A stretch of 64,000 nucleotides of DNA, taken from the NCBI RefSeq assembly GCF_021155775.2, contig NC_060237.1, positions 6,743,332-6,807,331 of the forward strand. Direction: 5' to 3'. Numbering within the stretch: position 1 is the stretch's first letter; every line of letters begins with the position of its first letter. This DNA comes from Neodiprion pinetum (lineage: Eukaryota > Arthropoda > Insecta > Hymenoptera > Diprionidae). Both the position numbers and the translations under genes were made by a program. The notes under the pieces were generated by a model. That model was not told the DNA's origin. It worked only from the letters and a program-made list of their open reading frames with translations, and did not search any database. This document shows, piece after piece, positions 1 through 12,684 of this stretch.

Positions 1-117
1 TTGGTCATTTATTATCTATGTATATTTTTAATTTTTAATTTTTTTTTATGGTTTTTCTACTTTTACAGAGAATCGAACGCTACGAACGACCTTGTCAATT
101 ATACACCATAGAGGATA

Positions 118-3100
118 ATGGGAGGTATGACCCAGAGACCATGGAGCCCAACGAAGAGGAGGGGTCCGATCGCAGCTGAATACAGCAGTCCTGGACCAGC
201 TTGCGTGACTCTACCATCACTCATAGGTAAACATCTTACATGCCCATAACTTGTTCCGATATATATTTTCATTGAGGTTCGTGTCCGCACGTCTATAACG
301 TAAGTCAGTTTCTACTTCGAAAAACAGTCAGGGTTACCCGTGTCGTTTATTATCGGAAGATCAAGGCCTCCAATAACACAGTTAATAATTATACCGGCTA
401 ATTTTCAGAACATAATTTATTTACAAATCTGGAAATCATCGGTATACAGAAAAAGGTTTCATGTTCAGAAGCACAATTTATTATTGGATCGTTGAATCAC
501 TTGCCGATTATTCGACAGACTGTATTACAGCTTAGGTCACACTGTAGGCAATTCTACTTTGGACTTCGTCATGGGAATTCTACGGAAATGGCTTCGATGA
601 GACAAATACGGCGTGGCTCGCGCCTTGACCCAGTTAGAGACAAATCCGCCTTCAGACGAGGATCCGAGGAATACAAATTAAATTTAATTGCAGCGACATA
701 AGCATTGGTTGGCAGGATTTGCGACCGATCGATGATCGAACCCCATGTAACCGAAATCGTTCGCTTTCCTTATACGTGAAAATTCGTCGTCTCTTCATGT
801 TTTCAAATCGTTTTCAATTTCTGAATCCTTCCTTCTTACGTTCCGTTTCTGTTCACAGGGAAAACCGTTCCAGACTCAAAGAGAGGTAGAGCACCGGCGT
901 TCTCTTTTGGCAGCAGGTAATCTTGGCAGAATAATCTCGGTAATTTAGAGCTGCATAATCAAATGTGCTTAACTAACACGCGAATACCGAATGCGTTTAT
1001 TGCAGACACGCGAACAAGAACAACAGTCCAGGACCTGGTCCGGGTCAATACAACGTTTCTGGCCTCAGCGCGAAGGGTAAGATATCGAAACGAGTGTCTT
1101 AACCCTTTCAGTCGCAGTGGGATCCTCAGGGACCCATCTAAAAAATTTCCATGTTCTAGCCTTATCACAGTTTATTATTAATTCTGACTTCAGATTTTTA
1201 ATCAGCGACCCCAAAGAGCCCCGAGTTTCGGCCAGAATCATCAAATTTTTATAGGTTTTTCAATTTTGCATCCGCCATCTTGGATTTAGAAATTATCAAA
1301 TTCTAACTTCAGATTCGTGATCAGCGACCCCAAAATCACTCGAGTAACAAAAGTAACAAAAAAACGTGTGACTGGAAGGGTTAACAGTAATCCAGAAACT
1401 TCTTCCCCCAATAAAAATAAAATCGTTCTCTGCCGAATCGTATATTCCGACTTATTCACTGTTGCGGTATCCGCGATGGCCAATTATTATTTGCTTTTCT
1501 TAATCGAAGTTCGTCACGGGCAGTCCATGTATTCCGCAGCCTTCGAGCTTTTCTCTTTTTCTATTTTGCCACAATAGTTTACCAGAATTCCTATACACGG
1601 ATTATTATTGGTATCCGTAAACCGTTTGGTCGATACCCGACGACTGCTTGGCTATCGCTATGCAAACGAGAACTTTGTGAGACTTTAATTGAACAATTTT
1701 TTCTTTATTTTCGTTACCTCTTCTGTAACAGCGATCGATCGTGTATCTGTATATTATACATAGTTTGTTGCGATACAAATTTACGGCAGTAATGATTTAC
1801 GCAGCCGGCGTAACGGATCGATAGTTACTTTTCGTTATAGGTTCGATGCCGGCGACGGGGAATGTGTGCAATTTTCAAAAAATTTTACTCTCTGCAAGTA
1901 CGTAGTACACTAGGAGCATTCAGAAAAGAGCCTTTTTTCAGATTTTGCTCTTCTCCGAGATTCTTGTATTTTGTCACTAAAGAATGGCTCACGCGAAAGG
2001 GCTAGGATGAAATTTGTTTTTATTACTGCCTCAACGACGTTGAATTTTCGAAAAAAGCTATTTTCGGGAATTTCAATGTTGAGATATCCTTAAACCTTTC
2101 GGTGGCTATGTTTTGTATGATTTTTTTTAACACAGTGATGATAAAAATAAAAAAAAAATTTCAGCCCAGCTCTGTCGGGAAAGCTATTTTTTAGTGAAAA
2201 ATTACATGAACCTCGGAGTAGAGCGAAATCTAAAAAAAAAAATCCTTTCTGAACCGTCCTAGTGTACACGAATGTACACGATAAAATTTTTCGATATTTC
2301 AAGTCTTAGTCGATATTTTGACAAATGTTTGAACAATTTTAACATACAGATTTAGAATACAGAATAGATACTTTGAGCATGAATCAGTGCAGTGATTGAT
2401 ATCAATGTAAAGATAATTCGATTATGTACCAGAGAAGTCATGCGCCATGTCAAAGGTTAATTTGAATTGACACAAACGCATAAATACACCGGTTTATACT
2501 CAAGGCCTTCTTTTTATTACCGTCTACGTTTACGCTTCAAGGCAAAGATGGAGCACCGGCCGCTTCTTTACACGGACGTACGAAAAATGGTAAAACTGAA
2601 CAAACTCCGGCCCCGGGTGACTACAATCCCGAAAAGGCCGTAAAAGTCATCTCGGACAGTTCGCCGAAGTATTCGTTTGGCGTGAAGACGCAGACGGAAA
2701 AGCCAAACTCAACACCAGGTAAGTGCAGTTCTCGGGAAATGAAAGAAAATATATAAATAAGTGAAATTAAATGAAAGAGTTTCCAAGCGAAATGAAAATC
2801 GAGAAGCTGGGAAAAGCAACGTTAAATACAAGATCGGAAAAATGTGATTCTGATCAATTCTTTCGCGTGGAAGTTACTCTATTTATAGATTTCATTATAC
2901 TTTCCACGAATACTCGGAAAACGAACGTTTGCCGGTGATATTTCCTTCGCAAAACTCAATAAGTCAATGAGAACTGTATAGTTAATTTTTATTGTCTATC
3001 ATAAAAATTTAGCAGAATCAGACCGAAACACTTTCATCTATGTATGTACATCATGTATTTTATACTCGATTCAGTCTTGCAAATGAATATTGACAAAAAA

Positions 3101-6100
3101 GAATCTATACACGAAATCATTCGAAAATTTTAGTGAAAACGTGAAACCAAATGCCCCGTTAATTGTTCATTTTGTAAATGCGTCAATACATAAATAGGGT
3201 GGCCACAAATTCCTGGAAATAAAAAGTCCATGACATTTCCAGATTTTCCAGGACCTGAAACCTTCTTTTCCCATATCCCAGTTCTAGTAAGTTACTAAAA
3301 CCTAAATTATTCGAGTTATTAACTCTATACTCGGTTTAAATTCAATTCGAATCGAAGAAAAATATGCTGTACTAAGAAGTCAGTTTAAGCCAATTTGTTT
3401 TCTCAACGAAAAAAAGTAAACTTTTTACCATAAAAAAATCATTTCTAAGTCCCATGATATAAAATTGATATTTTCAGTTTCTTCCATGACAAAATTAAAA
3501 ATCCCCTGACAATTCCAGGTTTCCTATGACCACTTTTAAATTCCCTGACATTTCCAGGTTTTCCAGATTTTCCAGGTGTGTAGCCACCCTGATTAAGCTC
3601 CAGGTATTGTCTCTGTTGTGAAAGAAAAAACAGCAAGGTTGTATTCTCAGTATTTTGAAACTTTTTTATTCCCCTGTACAACTCGTAGCTCCGGGTGAAT
3701 ATTGTCCAGAGAACGTCAACCTGGATAAAGCCCCTCAGTACAGCTTCGGCGCGAAGGTTCAACAAGAAAAACCTGGCGAAGTCCCTGGTAATTACGACCC
3801 GTACCCTGAAATCTTTGTAACATCGGGTTTCCAAACTGACTACTAATCATGCCTAGCCTTAATCAACAGTAGCAGCTTGCGATTATCTTCCTTTAAGTTA
3901 TCGACGTGTACAATTATTTCACCTCAATTATGTCTCATAATCTTGTGAAAGAAAATTGGTCGTCAAAGTCATGATCCACATATAGGCAGTATGTAAAACG
4001 AAACTGAGGAATGAATTCCCATAATTTAAATCGATTCAAGTTTATTTCATTCCTGTTCAGTTTCACAATTAAATCACATCTCGTGTAATAACTTGACTGA
4101 ATAAAAATAATCAATTAATCAATATAATACAAAGTTTCCTCCGCATTCTCACATTTGCATTAACAGGAATACTTGCAACCGCCAGAATCTCGCACTTGAT
4201 GTCGAAACGTTTCACAAAGGATTAACATCGTTAATCAAGAATTAGGTATATACTACATTCCGCATGCAGGGTTTAAACAGAATTTGAATTCAGTATAAAG
4301 TAGCTTTAGTCGTTCGTTGCTCAACTAATATGTACTTATGCTTGTTGACACCTAAGTAATAACGACGATGTAGAATAATTGCTCATACTTATCATTTGTT
4401 ACTCATTGTCAGATATGACGCCACTGGCACCAATGACTATACATTCAATGGCACATACTTTCGTAGTTCTTTGCACTTCTATACCATATCTAGAGATTTT
4501 ATATGAATTCTTAAAAAGTAGTTGCAAGTTTTTTTCGTAAATGTATTGGCTTATTTCTTACTGCCGTCGCAAAACTATACTTCTGCTATCATCAATTTGA
4601 TCATCTATTACGTAAGAAATGTAACTACCCTAGAATATTCAATTTTCGAATATCTGAGCACGTAAAATTGAGTATATCTTACAGTATATCTTCCCGCCAT
4701 TTTCTCACCTAGTTAAATTTGCTAGAGGGTACGAGCAATTACTTTACAATGTAGCAAGAAATCTTATATGTAAAAATATTTAGACTAGTTCGTTATATAA
4801 GATGTGTTACTACTAAACTATGAGCAAATATTTCTTGAGCATATTTTAAAACTGTTTAAAAATATTATTTTCGCCAGCTCCAGGCACGTACAGCCCTGAG
4901 AAGGTAAATCTAGACAAGGCACCTAGGTACAGTTTCGGACACAGAGTATCGACTGAAAAACCGAGCGATACTCCAGGTAAACGTCCAACCTTACGATTAA
5001 GATTAAACTTTTCTTCATTATTTTGACTCACCCATAACCAACGGTATCTGCTTAGCTCCTGGAACTTACTGCCCCGAGAAGGTAAATTTGGACAAGGGTC
5101 CTCAGTACAGCTTGAGTGGGAAAGCACCGCCTGACAAACAAAACGATACACCAGGTATTAATTTACGTTAAATTACCTTTGATGATGAATTTCAAGTTCC
5201 ACATTACTTGGGATTATACTTAAAATAAAAGTTATCAGTACGCAACAACACACACAGCCTCTAGTCACTTAAATCACATGTAAATTGAATCGATTGTTTG
5301 TAGCTCCAGGCACTTACAGCCCGGAGAAAGTTAACTTGGATAAAGGACCTCAGTATAGCTTGAGTGGAAAAGGTCATGTGGACAAACCCAACGATGTTCC
5401 AGGTACTTGATAGATGCATGATAATATTAATTAGAAGGGTGCCTCCAATGTGCCTCGGTCGTGCTTCTTGCTTAATATTTCATTCATACATTCAGAATTA
5501 AATTGTAACTAGCGATTAATTTTTGTGGAAATATGGTGCAATTCTTAACAATAATACTTTGTATCAAACATGTTCCCCTGTTGACACTACCAATTCCTTA
5601 ACAGCTCCTGGTACATACAGTCCAGAAAAAGTAAATCTAGATAAAGGGCCACAGTATTCCCTCAGCGGCAAGGGTGCTCCAGAAAAAGCAAGTGACACAC
5701 CCGGTACGTTGTTATTACTATGCTTTGAATTCTCTACACTAACTTGACACGATAGTTAGGGCATAAATTATATTTCAAAAATTTTAGCACCTGGTACGTA
5801 CAGCCCGGAAAAAGTGAATTTAGATAAGGGCCCACAATATTCTTTGAGTGGAAAAGGGGCTCCGGCGAAAGTGAACGACACACCTGGTATGCTGTTGTAT
5901 TTATTTTCCCAATTTCAAATCAGAAACCGTTAGCACAACGGCTGTTAAGTAATTAATACTCAACCACTTATAGCACCTGGTACATACAGTCCGGAAAAAG
6001 TAAACCTAGATAAGGGACCACAGTACAGTTTGAGCGGAAAAGGTGCAGCTGAAAAACCGAGTGACACACCTGGTATATTATTTAATTTTTTTTAAGTTGA

Positions 6101-9100
6101 AAAAACTGAATGTTTTTGTGGAAAGTTGAGTAATATATATATATTATATTCTACTCTTATAGCACCTGGTACTTATTGTCCGGAGAAAATAAATTTAGAC
6201 AAAGCACCGCTGTATAGTTTTGGACACAGAACGCCACTCGATAAACCAAACGATACACCAGGTAATCATTCAAGACAAGAATTGATAACGTTACTTGAGA
6301 GTCTTGAAAAATTGAATTTTTCATTTGTTTGTTACACATATTTACTTTCACAGCACCTGGAACTTACTGCCCGGAGAAGGTGAACCTTGACAAAGGTCCG
6401 TTGTATAGTCTAAGCGGAAAAGGTGCACCTGAGAAACCAAATGATGTGCCAGGTGATTTATCAGTAACTTCCGGAATCATTAATTCTTATGCAGTTTAAA
6501 ATGTGATTATTCGACCGTGCACTTACCGAAGCACCTGTAAACGTAAATATTAACTTGCAGCACCTGGAACCTACTGTCCGGAAAAGGTGAATTTCCATCA
6601 AGCACCACAGTATAGTTTTGGGCACAGGACACCACTAGATAAGCCAAACGATACCCCAGGTAAGTTGATGATTGATAAAATTACGCAGAAATCCAGTTGA
6701 AGACTACAAACTGAGTATGACATGTACATTTATCCATAGCACCCGGAACTTATTGCCCGGAAAAAGTGAATCTAGATCAAGGTCCTCAGTATAGCTTAAG
6801 CGGAAAAGGTGCATCCGAAAAAGGAATTGACAATCCCGGTACTTGATTTGAGAATACATAAAGTAAATCTAATGTTCTCACAAAATTACCTTTCCTAAAT
6901 TGTACTCTATAACATATCAGTGACAAATTACTGTATCATTAATTTTGGGCTTATTCCACATGGTATCGATTGAAATAATTAACTTGGTTTGGTCAGTTCT
7001 TTCCTAACGATAAGATTCATGACATTATCATACTATAAACATGCATAGCATCCCAATTTTCTAACACGTTAACAATTTGAGTATGTCAATACTGATGTAT
7101 CACCAAAAAAATTCGGTCGGATCAAATAAAATGTCAACTTTAGCACACGATCATGATAAACATACAATTTACAGCACCTGGTACATACTCTCCTGAGAAA
7201 TTTAATCTGGACAATGCTCCACATTACAGTTTTGGACACAGAACACCAATAGATCACCCAAGTGATAATCCCGGTAATTATCATACATTGCTTTTAGATG
7301 ATGTGGGAGAAAAGTATTTACTTAGTCTGAATGATCCTAATTCAAATATTCCATACTGTAGCACCGGGCACCTACAGCCCGGAAAAAGTGAATATGCATA
7401 AAGGCCCTCAATATAGCATAAGCGGTAAAGGTACTCCTGAGAAACCCAGCAATGTTCCAGGTAATTTAAAGACTGCTCTGAATATATTTTCCATGTGTTC
7501 TTGAGTCAAAATATCTAGCTATGTCGACTGCACTGTATGATTATTCAGCTCTGTGAGAATATAAATATCCGTTTGCAGCGCCTGGAACTTACTGCCCTGA
7601 AAAATTTAATCACGATAAAGCACCACAGTTCAGTTTTGGGCATAGAACACCACTAGAGAAACCAAACGACAACCCAGGTGAATTGATCAATCAAATTACA
7701 CAGTAATTCGTGCAAACACTTACGAACTCAGTATGACATGCAAATTTATCCATAGCTCCTGGAACTTATTGCCCGGAAAAAGTGAACTTGGACCAAGGTC
7801 CTCAGTATAGTTTAAGCGGGAAAGGTTCACCCGAAAAAGAAAATGACAACCCTGGTATATTACTTGAAAATAAATTCAAAACAAGTCTAATATGCTCTTA
7901 AAATCTCCATACCTTTATCGTAATTTATACATAATTAAATACCATAACAGATTACTGTATTAATCATCTGGTGCTCATCGCAGCTGTTGCAGAATAAAAT
8001 CATTAACATGGTTTGGTTACTACCACCCTTAAATGTGCCATGACATAACAAACCTCTCACACTTTCACAATTGGATTATAATATTAACGAATTATTGGCC
8101 AAGAAGTTTGTTTGCTTCACATGAAACGTTTAAGATAGGATCGTAATGAACGCATAATTTACAGCACCTGGTACATACTCTCCAGAGAAAACCAATCTGG
8201 ACCACGCTCCGCGTTACAGTTTTGGGCACAGAACACCGCTAGATCACCCGAGCAATACCCCTGGTAATGTTTGCACACTGATCACAGATAACACGAAAAA
8301 ACTAGAGCTACTTAGCCTGACTAATCTGATTGAAATATTCATTCTGTAGCACCAGGCGCCTACAGCCCAGAGAAAGTGAACTTAGATAAAGGCCCCCAAT
8401 ATAGTCTATCTGGTAAAGGTACCCCTGAGAAGCCGAACGATGTTCCAGGTACGCATACATCGAGCATGTGTAACAATTGTGAGAGAAAATAGTTTTCTGT
8501 ACAAGTAACTGTTCATATCACTTACATTTTGTAACAATATTGTTAAAGCTCCTGGCACGTATAGTCCCGAGAATCACAATCCTGACAAGGGACCACAGTA
8601 CAGTTTAACCGGAAAGGGGGTATCTGAAAAACCAAATAATTTCCCAGGTTTGTAGTGCAGTTAAAGTGGCGGTTTTGTAGTTAGATATTAATAATGAATT
8701 AATAAAAATTCCTTTATTGATTAACTAACTTGTCAGGACCAGGTGCATACTGCCCTGAGAAGGCTAAACTGAAGCATGATCCTTATTACGGCTTTAGCCA
8801 CAGAATACCATTGGAAAAACCTAGTGATACCCCAGGTAAAATTAGTAATTACTAACTTATGTAGACCTGAGTGTAAGTATGGGACATTGAAAGTTCGATC
8901 TAACAATAACGCACTAAAGCATTTCACGCAATAAAAGTGATGGATTTAAAAAATCCTAGGGTAAGAGTCATACGGAGGTCGCAATTTCTTACAATACTAA
9001 AAAATAATGTTCCATCCCTGCAGTCGGCCGGATAATTCTGCTAATTAGTTTTGACAATAATAATTTAATCAAATTTAATTAGTTTTCACTTTATTTCTTT

Positions 9101-10654
9101 TTTTTTTTGTATTGAGTTTGCACTAAACTTTTTTAAATTTTTTCTCAGCAGTAAACATTAATCATAACGAATTGCAACATGACCTAAATATTAATACCAA
9201 AATACGCAAGACGGTAATTATACACGATTCAATTATATTTCGCAACACCTTGCTTATTTCAACAACTAGCGACATAAATTGTTTTATTTCATTACAGCAC
9301 CCGGTACATATAGCCCGGAAAAATTCAATCCAGATAAAATGCCAGAATATAGTTTTGGACATCGAACCCCTATTGAGAAGCCAAGCGATACTCCAGGTCA
9401 GTACCAAAGATTCTCAGCTACTACTTCTGCTTTTTCTTATTCATCTCATATACATATTTTTTCTTCATACTAGCTCCTGGTTCATACAGTCCTGAAAAGG
9501 TGAATCTCGATAAAGGTCCTCAATACAGTATTAGCGGAAAAGGAGCTTCGGAAAAGCCGACTGATGTTCCAGGTAATGTTGTAGCAAGTCCAACATATCT
9601 TAGTCGTAGTTAATATTGTTTTTATCTAGTGCTGCAGTATTATAGAACACTTGTACATTTTTTTTATTGAAAGTGCATGTTGTGCCTCCCACTGAAAATA
9701 CTTCTATGACCTCTAGCACCTGGAACGTATAGCCCTGAGAAAATGAACCTGGATAACGCACCCCGATACAGTTTTGGACACAAAGTTGATCCCTCAAAAC
9801 CAAATGACGTTCCTGGTACGTAATGATTTAAAGTTTCAGCTTCAGATTATTAAACTTTGATTGTGATTTGTGACATATTTTTGTTCACGTTAAAGGACCT
9901 GGAGAATACAGCCCCGAAAAAGCTATGATTCTCTTCGAGAGAGCATTACAGTTTACTTTCGGACTTAGACCACCTATGAACAATTTCAATGATACACCAG
10001 GTAACTTTCTAGCTAGCATTGCTCTGTCTTCTGTGTTTTTCGTTTTCTTCTGTACAATAAAGGGATTCAAAGTTGATCCTTTCGGCTGATTCTGCTAAAT
10101 TGTGTAACATTCTTGACTATGTACTTGTACACAGGAGCAGTTTTTGCTCCCGAAAATTCATCGACGCAATTAAGATTCAACCGTAACATTTCGCATGTAG
10201 ATAGTATTTATTCACTCACCTTCTCACACAGCTCCCAATGTCTACAACATTCCATCGGTCCTCGGCTCAACGAAAGAAGGAAATAAGAAGACTGCACCAG
10301 CGTATTCCATCTCTGGAAGACAACGTGCTTTCGCGGATGATAGAATCCTTGTACCAGGTCCTGGTTCATACGAAGCCATCAAAGCTGATGCAGTAAGAGC
10401 TAAAAGTCCCGCGTACAGCATAAGCGCCCGTTATCAATTGCCCGACGATCACTCCAAGATTCCTGGTCCTGGTGCACATTGCCCAGAAAAGGTACAAAAT
10501 ATTGAATCAATTGCGAGTACAATATTTTCAATGTCAGAAAACGACAAATCATGTTGATATTTTTTTTCAGGTGCAGCTAGACATTCCTCCAGCGCATACT
10601 TTTGGCATCAGACACTCTCCGTACATCTGTAACTTGAAGGACACCGTGTGCTAA
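118..10654 (+). CDS. Expanded SHIPPO-repeat (ODF3/CIMAP-like) axonemal protein, 31 coding exons
   Basis: Coding exons: 118-226, 859-916, 1006-1076, 2542-2718, then 23 repeat exons (3689-3787 through 9896-10000, listed separately), 10232-10491 and 10571-10654 (TAA). Phases agree throughout and total 3,042 nt, i.e. 1,013 residues. The N-terminus has the ODF3 signature (RRGPIAAEYSSPGP), followed by APAFSFGSR and NSPGPGPGQYNVSGL; the C-terminus has GPGSYEA, GPGAHCPEK and HTFGIRHSPY. These Pro-Gly-rich blocks are SHIPPO (sperm-tail PG-rich) repeats. Family members bind ciliary or sperm-flagellar microtubules and outer dense fibres. The start is the first ATG of the exon (a second lies at 127); this exon follows an acceptor at 67-68, so an upstream 5' UTR exon lies outside the window. 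Human ODF3 is about four times shorter, the difference being the repeat array. Family assignment is firm; a sperm-tail role is inferred from the family. Confidence 0.9.
1099..1384. mobile_element. piggyBac-like MITE (286 bp)
   Basis: The element is bounded by TTAA at 1099-1102 and 1381-1384, with terminal inverted repeats TTAACCCTTTCAGTC and GACTGGAAGGGTTAA. Two direct copies of a 45-bp block containing CAGCGACCCCAAA lie inside (1181-1225 and 1300-1344). No transposase frame is present. It sits in intron 3 of the SHIPPO gene. TTAA targets with CCCTTT ends are typical of piggyBac-type elements. Confidence 0.75.
1905..2266. mobile_element. MITE with long terminal inverted repeats (362 bp)
   Basis: The left end, GTACACTAGGAGCATTCAGA, is mirrored at the right end by TCTGAACCGTCCTAGTGTAC. 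Similarity extends about 60 bp inward on both sides (left CTCTTCTCCGAG, right CTCGGAGTAGAG) with a few mismatches. No coding capacity. It lies in the same SHIPPO-gene intron as the previous element. Confidence 0.72.
3196..3590. mobile_element. Non-autonomous DNA element with AGGGTGGC ends
   Basis: Begins AGGGTGGCCAC and ends GTAGCCACCCT. The interior repeats short blocks such as CATTTCCAGATTTTCCAGG (near 3234 and again near 3550). No transposase and no clear target duplication. The ends resemble the element at 20287-20607. It lies just upstream of the first cassette exon. Confidence 0.65.
3689..10000 (+). repeat. Array of 23 tandem SHIPPO cassette exons (22 x 99 nt, 1 x 105 nt)
   Basis: Exon coordinates: 3689-3787, 4878-4976, 5056-5154, 5304-5402, 5605-5703, 5788-5886, 5974-6072, 6163-6261, 6354-6452, 6561-6659, 6740-6838, 7175-7273, 7362-7460, 7579-7677, 7756-7854, 8165-8263, 8350-8448, 8549-8647, 8737-8835, 9298-9396, 9474-9572, 9717-9815, 9896-10000. 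Each lies between AG and GT and is phase 1-1. Each encodes one 33-residue unit (35 in the last) beginning A/G-P-G-x-Y-x-P-E-K and ending x-x-P-G across the junction. Two classes occur: A has YSFGHR at mid-repeat, B has YSLSGKG. The order is A A B B B B B, then five AB pairs, then B A A B A A; repeats 19 and 23 are divergent A types. Introns are mostly 80-340 bp, the first two and the one before 9298 longer. Confidence 0.93.
10135..10195 (+). pseudogene. Possible decayed SHIPPO exon
   Basis: After a good acceptor (TTGTACACAG) the sequence opens in the same phase as the cassettes and reads GAVFAPENSSTQLRF, which loosely recalls the xPGxYxPEKxxL start of a repeat. It then loses similarity and has no downstream donor that would rejoin the frame. 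The exon at 10232 joins directly to the exon ending at 10000, so this block is dispensable. It is best read as a relic cassette, or as chance. Confidence 0.3.
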
Positions 10655-10659
10655 CTACT

Positions 10660-10665
10660 AATAAA
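10660..10665 (+). terminator. Poly(A) signal of the SHIPPO gene
   Basis: AATAAA six bases after the TAA at 10652-10654, followed by a T-rich tract at about 10690-10709. It implies a very short 3' UTR. Confidence 0.65.
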
Positions 10666-12684
10666 CTACGTTTTATTAACGCACGTTAATTTTTTTTTTT
10701 TTTTTTTTTAATCCCTGCAATGATTAATGAAAATATCATTATTTGCCAGTTGATAAATTTAATGCATCTAATCAAAAAAAGTGAAATGATTTCGTTTACT
10801 TGAAGTCCAGTTGTTGCCTGCCTGAGTTTATTGCAGAGTAGAACTACTAAGTGTGTTTAGCACTGTATAATTTTTAGGAAAAATTTTTATTACAGACAAG
10901 TTAGAAATATGTTGGATACGTTTTAAAAAAAGTATTAGCGCTTTGTTATACTCTTTATTATTATAGACTGCTCGGAAGTATTATTCGAAAATAAGAACTA
11001 GCGGGAGAGTTCCTTTACAATACAATATTTGAGAAAATTCTACTCACTCATTCCCAAATATTGTATGACTCTGGAGAACGAATCATTTTTTGGCTGGCAG
11101 GACCGTGCCGAGTGTTAGAAATATCTATAAGTGCGAAATCGTTTACTTATAAAATAAAGTCAAATCGACAAAGGGTACATATTCAGCGAAATCTATTGTT
11201 TTGTTGACGGGAGAAGCAGCCCAACTCCAACATAACTCTTACAACGTAAATCACAATCCAGTTAATGTTATCTGAACATCTAGATATCGTTTAATTACTA
11301 CAAAAACAGCGACTTCTTTTATGGAAACTCGTACGAGACTTTTATTTACAAAAGATTTTATTCTGCAAAGTAAACCAGTGCTTAGAGTTGGGCTGCAAGA
11401 AATATTTACAGTGCATATTTACGAACATATTCCGCAAGTTTAGTATAATATGTATTATTTGCTTTCAGTATAAGCTATATCCCTTTGAATTGAGATCAGC
11501 AAAGTTACACACTTCCGACTCAGTATTTGTTGCGTAAACGCTATGGCCTAGGAATTGTAAAAAATCTCTATTGCACAGATAAATTTTAATGAAAGGAATA
11601 CGGCTAATGTAGATAATTTAAACTGCATCTATTCCTTTATGTACTGCTGAGCAGTTTATCAATTGAGAAAAAAATATTTCTATCAAGTTTGGTAGAGCAA
11701 TCACGTGTATTTTCTTTTCTGTTTTTGCATTTCGTAATACCACAAGGCAGACATTTCCATAAAAATTCTTGTCCCTGTTATGTCAGCAGTTTATAAGTGA
11801 ATATTATCCTGTCTGTATGCAATTTCAGTTGTAATTGTAATTCTGTAAACATTCCACAAAATTTTTCGCATCAAACGCCCTTGTAGTTTGCCAGGGTATG
11901 ATTATACAGAAAAAAATAATAAAAATAATTTAACTTTTTCATTGTAAACCATTGTGCTTATTTTTGTTTTCCATATTGTTATTCATAGAATCATTTGTGG
12001 CTGTTTGTACACCTGCACAAATTTGATTTATGATTTTTTTCAAAGGTAAAATGTCATCGATCGTACATAAAATTCACATTTATTTAAATTGAAATAATTC
12101 AATTCTATATAAAACAATTATATATTATAAAAATTGCATGTTATTTCCCAATAACAATAATCCATTTGAGCACCCTATAAAAGTAAGTAGCGTATAAATT
12201 CCATTAAAAGGTTCGTCATCACGTATTCAAACGTATTGGACTTACGCAAGTCTAATATAATTTCCGAAGAATTCTGAGTAATCGTGTTTACAATTGCATT
12301 AATGACCCAGAGACCAATTACTTTGTTCGGATTTTGATTTGAGTTGCTTGGAAACCTGATCCACTCAACGCACATATTCCAGTGACACAAGAATCCCAGA
12401 TGGAACTATAGACTAAATTCGACTTGTTTGTTTGATTAGGATAAATCACTCTTGCTTAATCATCATAACAGTATCAATTCTTCATGTATGAAAATAAATT
12501 TCCATTGTCATTCTAAGCAATAAGGGTGATGTAGAATTCACAGCCATTATAATTAGAAAAATTCTCATTAATCAATGGAATGAGGTAAAATTTGCTGTGA
12601 TACTAACCGTACTATTTCCTTTGTTAAACCGTTTCCTTACTTACATATTCACTTATTTGGTCAGTCCCTGATTTATTCACAATA
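10666..12684. other. Intergenic region and 3' flank of AMDHD2
   Basis: AT-rich DNA between the convergent SHIPPO and AMDHD2 genes. It presumably contains the AMDHD2 3' UTR nearest 12.6 kb. I see no supported reading frame, RNA gene or transposon here. Confidence 0.6.

Noticed and set aside
1800..1860. tRNA-like B box (GGTTCGATGCC) with flanking GCCGGC
   Set aside because: No A box at the right distance and no cloverleaf can be drawn; GCCGGC is simply self-complementary.
3689..10000. Regularly spaced repeats resembling a CRISPR-like array
   Set aside because: The repeats are spliced coding exons with AG/GT borders and a conserved protein frame; the spacers are introns of variable length in an animal genome.
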